Of a stretch of DNA of 34,353 nucleotides, positions 32,106 to 34,353 are shown piece after piece. A model generated the notes under the pieces. The model was not told where the DNA came from. It searched no databases and saw only the letters and a program-made list of their open reading frames with translations. Origin of the DNA: a virus; IMG/VR virus record IMGVR_UViG_3300030110_000121, positions 1-34,353 of that record, one strand, 5' to 3'. A program made the position numbers and the translations under genes. Position 1 is the first letter of the stretch. Every line of letters begins with the position of its first letter.

Positions 32106-32717
32106 TTATATATTAAGCCACTTATATATTTTATAAGTTTCTTCTTTACGGTGCTTCAAACCGTTGTAACCACCGTTTACTCTTTTGGTTATTGTTTTAA
32201 TCGTATCTTCATCGACTCCGTTATCACAAATTTCCCACAACTTGTTCCTGTGAAAGAACCAAATTGCACTTTCCATAGGAAATTTTGAGGAAACAAGATC
32301 AGGATCTTCCATTACTTCAGGTAAATCCATGTCCGCTGCAAACTGAGAATAATTATTTTTGCCAGTGCATTGTAAAAATCCACGACCTCGCCACAGATAG
32401 CCCTGTCCCTCATTGCCCATTCTGTCACCATACACCCGGTCTGCTAAGGCTTGTGGGTTACGAGCACAACTTTCAGCATCGCTCTCAGATCTGAAGTATT
32501 TTCCAAAGACTGCCAGTATAGATTCTTTACTATAGTTAAGATTTTCTTGGGTATAACGAAAAGTTCCGCTTTCATGCACGAGTTGACCAAGAAAATGTGC
32601 TCCACGCTCTGGGTTCAAGGCATAATGGTTACAAATCTTCTTTGCAGTATTAGGACCAAATGCACCATCTGGTGAAGATCCAATCTTTTCTTGCAAAGTT
32701 TTTAGTGCTTCACTCAT
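32106..32717 (-). CDS. Endolysin, GH19 chitinase-like lysozyme, 203 aa
   Basis: Residues 4-30 resemble a short peptidoglycan-binding repeat (LQEKIGSSPDGAFGPNT). The catalytic domain (about 38-203) has FLGQLVHESGTFRYTQENLN with the proposed catalytic Glu49, then GDRMGNEGQGYLWRGRGFLQ, TGKNNY and VNGGYNGLKHRKEE, which together mark the GH19 chitinase-like phage lysozyme group. Such enzymes cleave glycan strands of peptidoglycan. No signal peptide is visible, so export must depend on a holin. The start overlaps the 64-aa membrane gene as ATGA, linking lysis functions. The gene is complete. Confidence 0.87.
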   Translation of the reverse strand: MSEALKTLQEKIGSSPDGAFGPNTAKKICNHYALNPERGAHFLGQLVHESGTFRYTQENLNYSKESILAVFGKYFRSESDAESCARNPQALADRVYGDRMGNEGQGYLWRGRGFLQCTGKNNYSQFAADMDLPEVMEDPDLVSSKFPMESAIWFFHRNKLWEICDNGVDEDTIKTITKRVNGGYNGLKHRKEETYKIYKWLNI

Positions 32718-32908
32718 TTTATCTTCGCTTTCATAAATAAAACCAAGCCGTAAACAGTAAGTGCAAAAACAGTAGCAACTCCTACGTCCAATAAATGTTC
32801 TCGCATATGATATATAAACTCAATCCCCGCTTGAACATCCCCTTGACTGGACATTGAGGTAATCTCAACGTTTTTTGTACCAGTAAAGTTTTCAATAGTT
32901 TGTTCCAT
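32714..32908 (-). CDS. One-helix membrane protein beside the endolysin, 64 aa
   Basis: A polar N-terminal half (1-39) is followed by a single hydrophobic helix at ~40-59 (LDVGVATVFALTVYGLVLFM) and a basic end (KAKIK), the charge pattern of an N-out or N-in single-span protein. The stop overlaps the endolysin ATG. It could be a holin, antiholin or spanin-like partner; there is no lipobox. With a holin-like gene immediately upstream, it is best described as a lysis-associated membrane protein. Confidence 0.68.
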   Translation of the reverse strand: MEQTIENFTGTKNVEITSMSSQGDVQAGIEFIYHMREHLLDVGVATVFALTVYGLVLFMKAKIK

Positions 32909-32909
32909 G

Positions 32910-33290
32910 TCACCTCTTAAAGAATTTTTGTACGCCTCTTACACCAAATGATGCAGAGATTGCTATACCCAAGCTATAAAAATACCAGTCTGGTGCCTTG
33001 GAAAGCTGTTCAAAGCCTTTATCTACCCAACCCTCAGTGCCTGGAATGAACGCTAAAACAAGCGGTATAGACAGGACAATGACAAACCATTCGTCTTTCC
33101 AACTTGATTGAGAACCCTGCGCCATGATGCGCTCCCAATCCGCAACCGAAGTCTCTTTACTCAGCATAATCTTTGCTTTGGCTTCGGCCTCTGTAAGTTT
33201 TAGCTTTGCACTTGCAGCCTGTGCTTGAGACTTTGCATCAAGCCAACTGCCCGCCAGACCCGCTATCGGACCAATAATCGATTGTAGCAT
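32910..33290 (-). CDS. Holin-like membrane protein, 126 aa
   Basis: The layout is a short hydrophobic N-terminal segment (SIIGPIAGLAGSWL, ~4-17), a charged helix (~20-65, LKLTEAEAKAKIMLSKE) and two further hydrophobic spans (~69-84 and ~103-117). It ends in a basic tail (FFKR). This resembles the three-span holins found in gene transfer agents and marine phages, in which an N-terminal segment and two C-terminal spans flank a long charged helix. The start overlaps the EF-hand gene as ATGA, and the 64-aa membrane gene and endolysin follow. Pore formation is inferred. Confidence 0.72.
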   Translation of the reverse strand: MLQSIIGPIAGLAGSWLDAKSQAQAASAKLKLTEAEAKAKIMLSKETSVADWERIMAQGSQSSWKDEWFVIVLSIPLVLAFIPGTEGWVDKGFEQLSKAPDWYFYSLGIAISASFGVRGVQKFFKR

Positions 33291-33637
33291 CAGTTTTCCT
33301 CCATCTGAATACTTGTTTTCTTTTTATCAGCTTTTGCACTGTATGCATTAAAGCCCATAAAAGCTGCAACCACCCCGGAAGCAGCTATCACGTATACACT
33401 TGCAATATCTGTGATAAGACTCGCCGCCTTGTCAAAACCCAGAACACTAGCCAAAAGTATGATAAACGGGTAAATCAACATTCCTGCCAAAGCAAAACCT
33501 GTAAACCTGCGCTCTGCATTGCGCTTTAAATCTCGATCAACCATTTCAAGTCTACGGTCTTCAAGAGCGAGTTTATTCCATTCTGCTTTTTCAATAACAC
33601 CGTTATTATTTAAATCAGCTTTGTCAAATTCCGTCAT
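33290..33637 (-). CDS. EF-hand membrane protein, 115 aa
   Basis: Residues 8-19 form a canonical EF-hand loop: Asp8, Asn10, Asn12, Gly13, Ile15, Glu16 and Glu19 in DLNNNGVIEKAE. A charged helical linker follows (ALEDRRLEMVDRDLKRNAE), then two membrane spans, ~46-67 (FTGFALAGMLIYPFIILLAS) and ~78-95, and a Lys-rich tail. The single EF-hand near a membrane protein suggests calcium-dependent behaviour, perhaps in timing lysis, but nothing in the sequence proves this. The start is coupled to a 37-aa gene (ATGA), and its stop overlaps the holin-like start. Confidence 0.74.
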   Translation of the reverse strand: MTEFDKADLNNNGVIEKAEWNKLALEDRRLEMVDRDLKRNAERRFTGFALAGMLIYPFIILLASVLGFDKAASLITDIASVYVIAASGVVAAFMGFNAYSAKADKKKTSIQMEEN

Positions 33638-33747
33638 TTAGTCGCCCTCGCATACGCAATTGCTATTCTTTTTTCCCGGGTGATTATAACAACTTTCCAG
33701 TTTTTGTCATATATAATGTATTTTCCACGCCATTCTTTGAGTATCAC
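33634..33747 (-). CDS. Very small coupled protein, 37 aa, GTG start
   Basis: The start is GTG at 33747, overlapping the previous TGA as GTGA; the stop overlaps the next ATG as ATGA. The peptide begins with ILKEWRGKYIIYDKNWKVVI, is basic and strand-forming, and fits exactly between its neighbours, which is the main evidence for it. No motif is known. A random frame of this length would not be expected to match both junctions so precisely. Confidence 0.55.
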   Translation of the reverse strand: MILKEWRGKYIIYDKNWKVVIITREKRIAIAYARATK

Positions 33748-33905
33748 CGTTCTATTTTAATACACACAACTTTGGAATTTTGGTTCGTAACCAAAACTTT
33801 AGCTTCTTTTTGAGCCATTTTGCAGGCTTCTTCGCTAGAATAACTTCCCACGTGATAGTGGTCAAAGTTACCGCTTATAACCTGTAACCAAAGCAACACC
33901 CACAT
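33744..33905 (-). CDS. Small exported-type protein, 53 aa
   Basis: The ATG follows the previous TAA immediately. The first ~11 residues are hydrophobic (MWVLLWLQVIS), like a short signal or anchor. The rest contains YSSEEACKMAQKEAKVLV with one Cys, and a second Cys near the end (VVCIKIE), so an intramolecular disulfide is possible outside the cytoplasm. The stop overlaps the next start as GTGA. I recognise no family. A periplasmic accessory factor for the neighbouring membrane/lysis proteins is one possibility. Confidence 0.57.
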   Translation of the reverse strand: MWVLLWLQVISGNFDHYHVGSYSSEEACKMAQKEAKVLVTNQNSKVVCIKIER

Positions 33906-33986
33906 TTAAATACTCGCTACAAGCATGTATACAAATGGAAACGCTGCCACGAACATCAAAAACAAAATACCAAGCACCAATTTCAT
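33906..33986 (-). CDS. Membrane micropeptide, 26 aa
   Basis: GGAGGT lies four bases before the ATG at 33986, one of the best ribosome sites in the window, and the ATG overlaps the preceding stop as TAATG. After MKLV, almost the whole peptide is a hydrophobic helix (VLGILFLMFVAAFPFVYML), with a Pro in the middle and a short polar end. It is a plausible single-span membrane peptide. The strong site and exact fit support translation; the function is unknown. Confidence 0.6.
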   Translation of the reverse strand: MKLVLGILFLMFVAAFPFVYMLVASI

Positions 33987-34353
33987 TACCACCTCCCTTG
34001 CCATTTTCCTAAAAAATAAAACAAAACAAATAATATCCCACCACTTACAACAAAGATAAAAGCCCCAATGGCAAAATTTATTGCAGCATCCATCTGTTCC
34101 TGCTTACGGTAAAGCTCGTCCTTACGCTGCTTACGCATTTGTGCCTCAATCGCCAAAACTTCTTTCCAAGCACTCGGCCCATAGGTCCAAGATATGTGGT
34201 CCTTGATCTCGGCCCTCATTTGCTCCATCTTTTTCTTTTGAGCAAATATCTCCAAAGCAGTCTCTTCGTCAGACCCCTTGAACGTCTTTTTCCAAAACGG
34301 AGGATTCTTCTCCCGCTCTTCAAGGTTTGTAAAATCAGAGAAAGCTTTGCCCC
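33986..34353 (-). CDS. Single-span membrane protein, N-terminus cut by window edge
   Basis: The frame remains open without a stop to position 34353, so the gene starts outside the window; a TTG at 34255 is not needed as start because the upstream sequence (NPPFWKKTFKGSDEE) is protein-like. At least 121 residues remain. The soluble part is a long charged helix (FAQKKKMEQMRAEIKDHISW; LAIEAQMRKQRKDELYRKQE), followed by a hydrophobic C-terminal span of about 20 residues (FAIGAFIFVVSGGILFVLFY) and a basic end (GKWQGRW). It may anchor a coiled coil to the membrane near the lysis genes. No family is recognised. Confidence 0.65.
   Translation of the reverse strand, partial: GKAFSDFTNLEEREKNPPFWKKTFKGSDEETALEIFAQKKKMEQMRAEIKDHISWTYGPSAWKEVLAIEAQMRKQRKDELYRKQEQMDAAINFAIGAFIFVVSGGILFVLFYFLGKWQGRW

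Noticed and set aside
1-34353. Portal, terminase, integrase, tRNA genes or attachment sites
   Set aside because: Looked for but not found; the window appears to start after the packaging genes and end within the ejection block.

Overview
The window looks like the structural (late) half of a tailed double-stranded DNA phage, most likely a podovirus-like marine phage infecting a bacterium of the surface ocean. Every convincing gene is on the minus strand, so transcription runs from position 34353 towards 1. Genes abut or overlap almost everywhere, and there are no tRNAs, insertion sequences, CRISPR arrays or host-like genes. The protein set (GroES-like co-chaperonin, P22 gp4-like connector, LamG and FN3 tail proteins, small lysine-rich proteins, large internal virion proteins ending in a lytic transglycosylase) resembles uncultured marine phages, possibly relatives of the HMO-2011 or pelagiphage types. 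That placement is inference, because terminase, portal and replication genes lie outside the window and the host cannot be read from the sequence.

In order of transcription: (1) 34353-32106 holds a membrane/lysis block: an edge-truncated membrane protein, three very small genes, an EF-hand membrane protein, a holin-like protein, a one-helix membrane protein and a GH19-type endolysin. (2) 32043-28437 is the head block: a small helical protein, a GroES-like co-chaperonin, a scaffold-like protein, two putative head proteins and the major capsid protein (MCP). A strong terminator (28381-28413) and a possible promoter (28367-28375) follow the MCP. (3) 28309-26078 holds two small beta-rich proteins and then a cassette of very basic small proteins (106, 74, 39, 127 and 81 aa) plus a 52-aa membrane peptide, tied together by TAATG stop/start overlaps.

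(4) 26078-20189 is the connector and neck/tail-decoration block: a gp4-like adaptor, a second adaptor-like protein, a protein with a cupredoxin-like C-terminus, and low-complexity beta proteins with ~23-residue repeats. (5) 20176-13624 is the receptor-binding block: two adjacent proteins each with six propeller-like repeats, a LamG protein with a modular tail, a tail-assembly-chaperone-like protein and a coiled-coil protein. (6) 13615-1 carries a probable tail/stabilisation protein, a zinc-ribbon mini-protein and a series of large internal or ejection-type proteins (559, 376, 879, 1359 and 335 aa), ending in a lytic transglycosylase cut by the left edge.

The genes together describe capsid folding and assembly (GroES-like, scaffold, MCP), neck completion (two adaptors), host recognition (fibre block), DNA delivery and local wall digestion (ejection block) and host lysis (endolysin and holin). 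The most unusual features are the coupled basic-protein cassette, a short aromatic/Asn-Gly-Gly motif recurring in otherwise unrelated proteins, the twin six-repeat fibre genes, and a possible type-1 copper site in a structural protein. Four start sites were moved downstream of the longest reading frame, and five small genes missed by a simple length cutoff were added.
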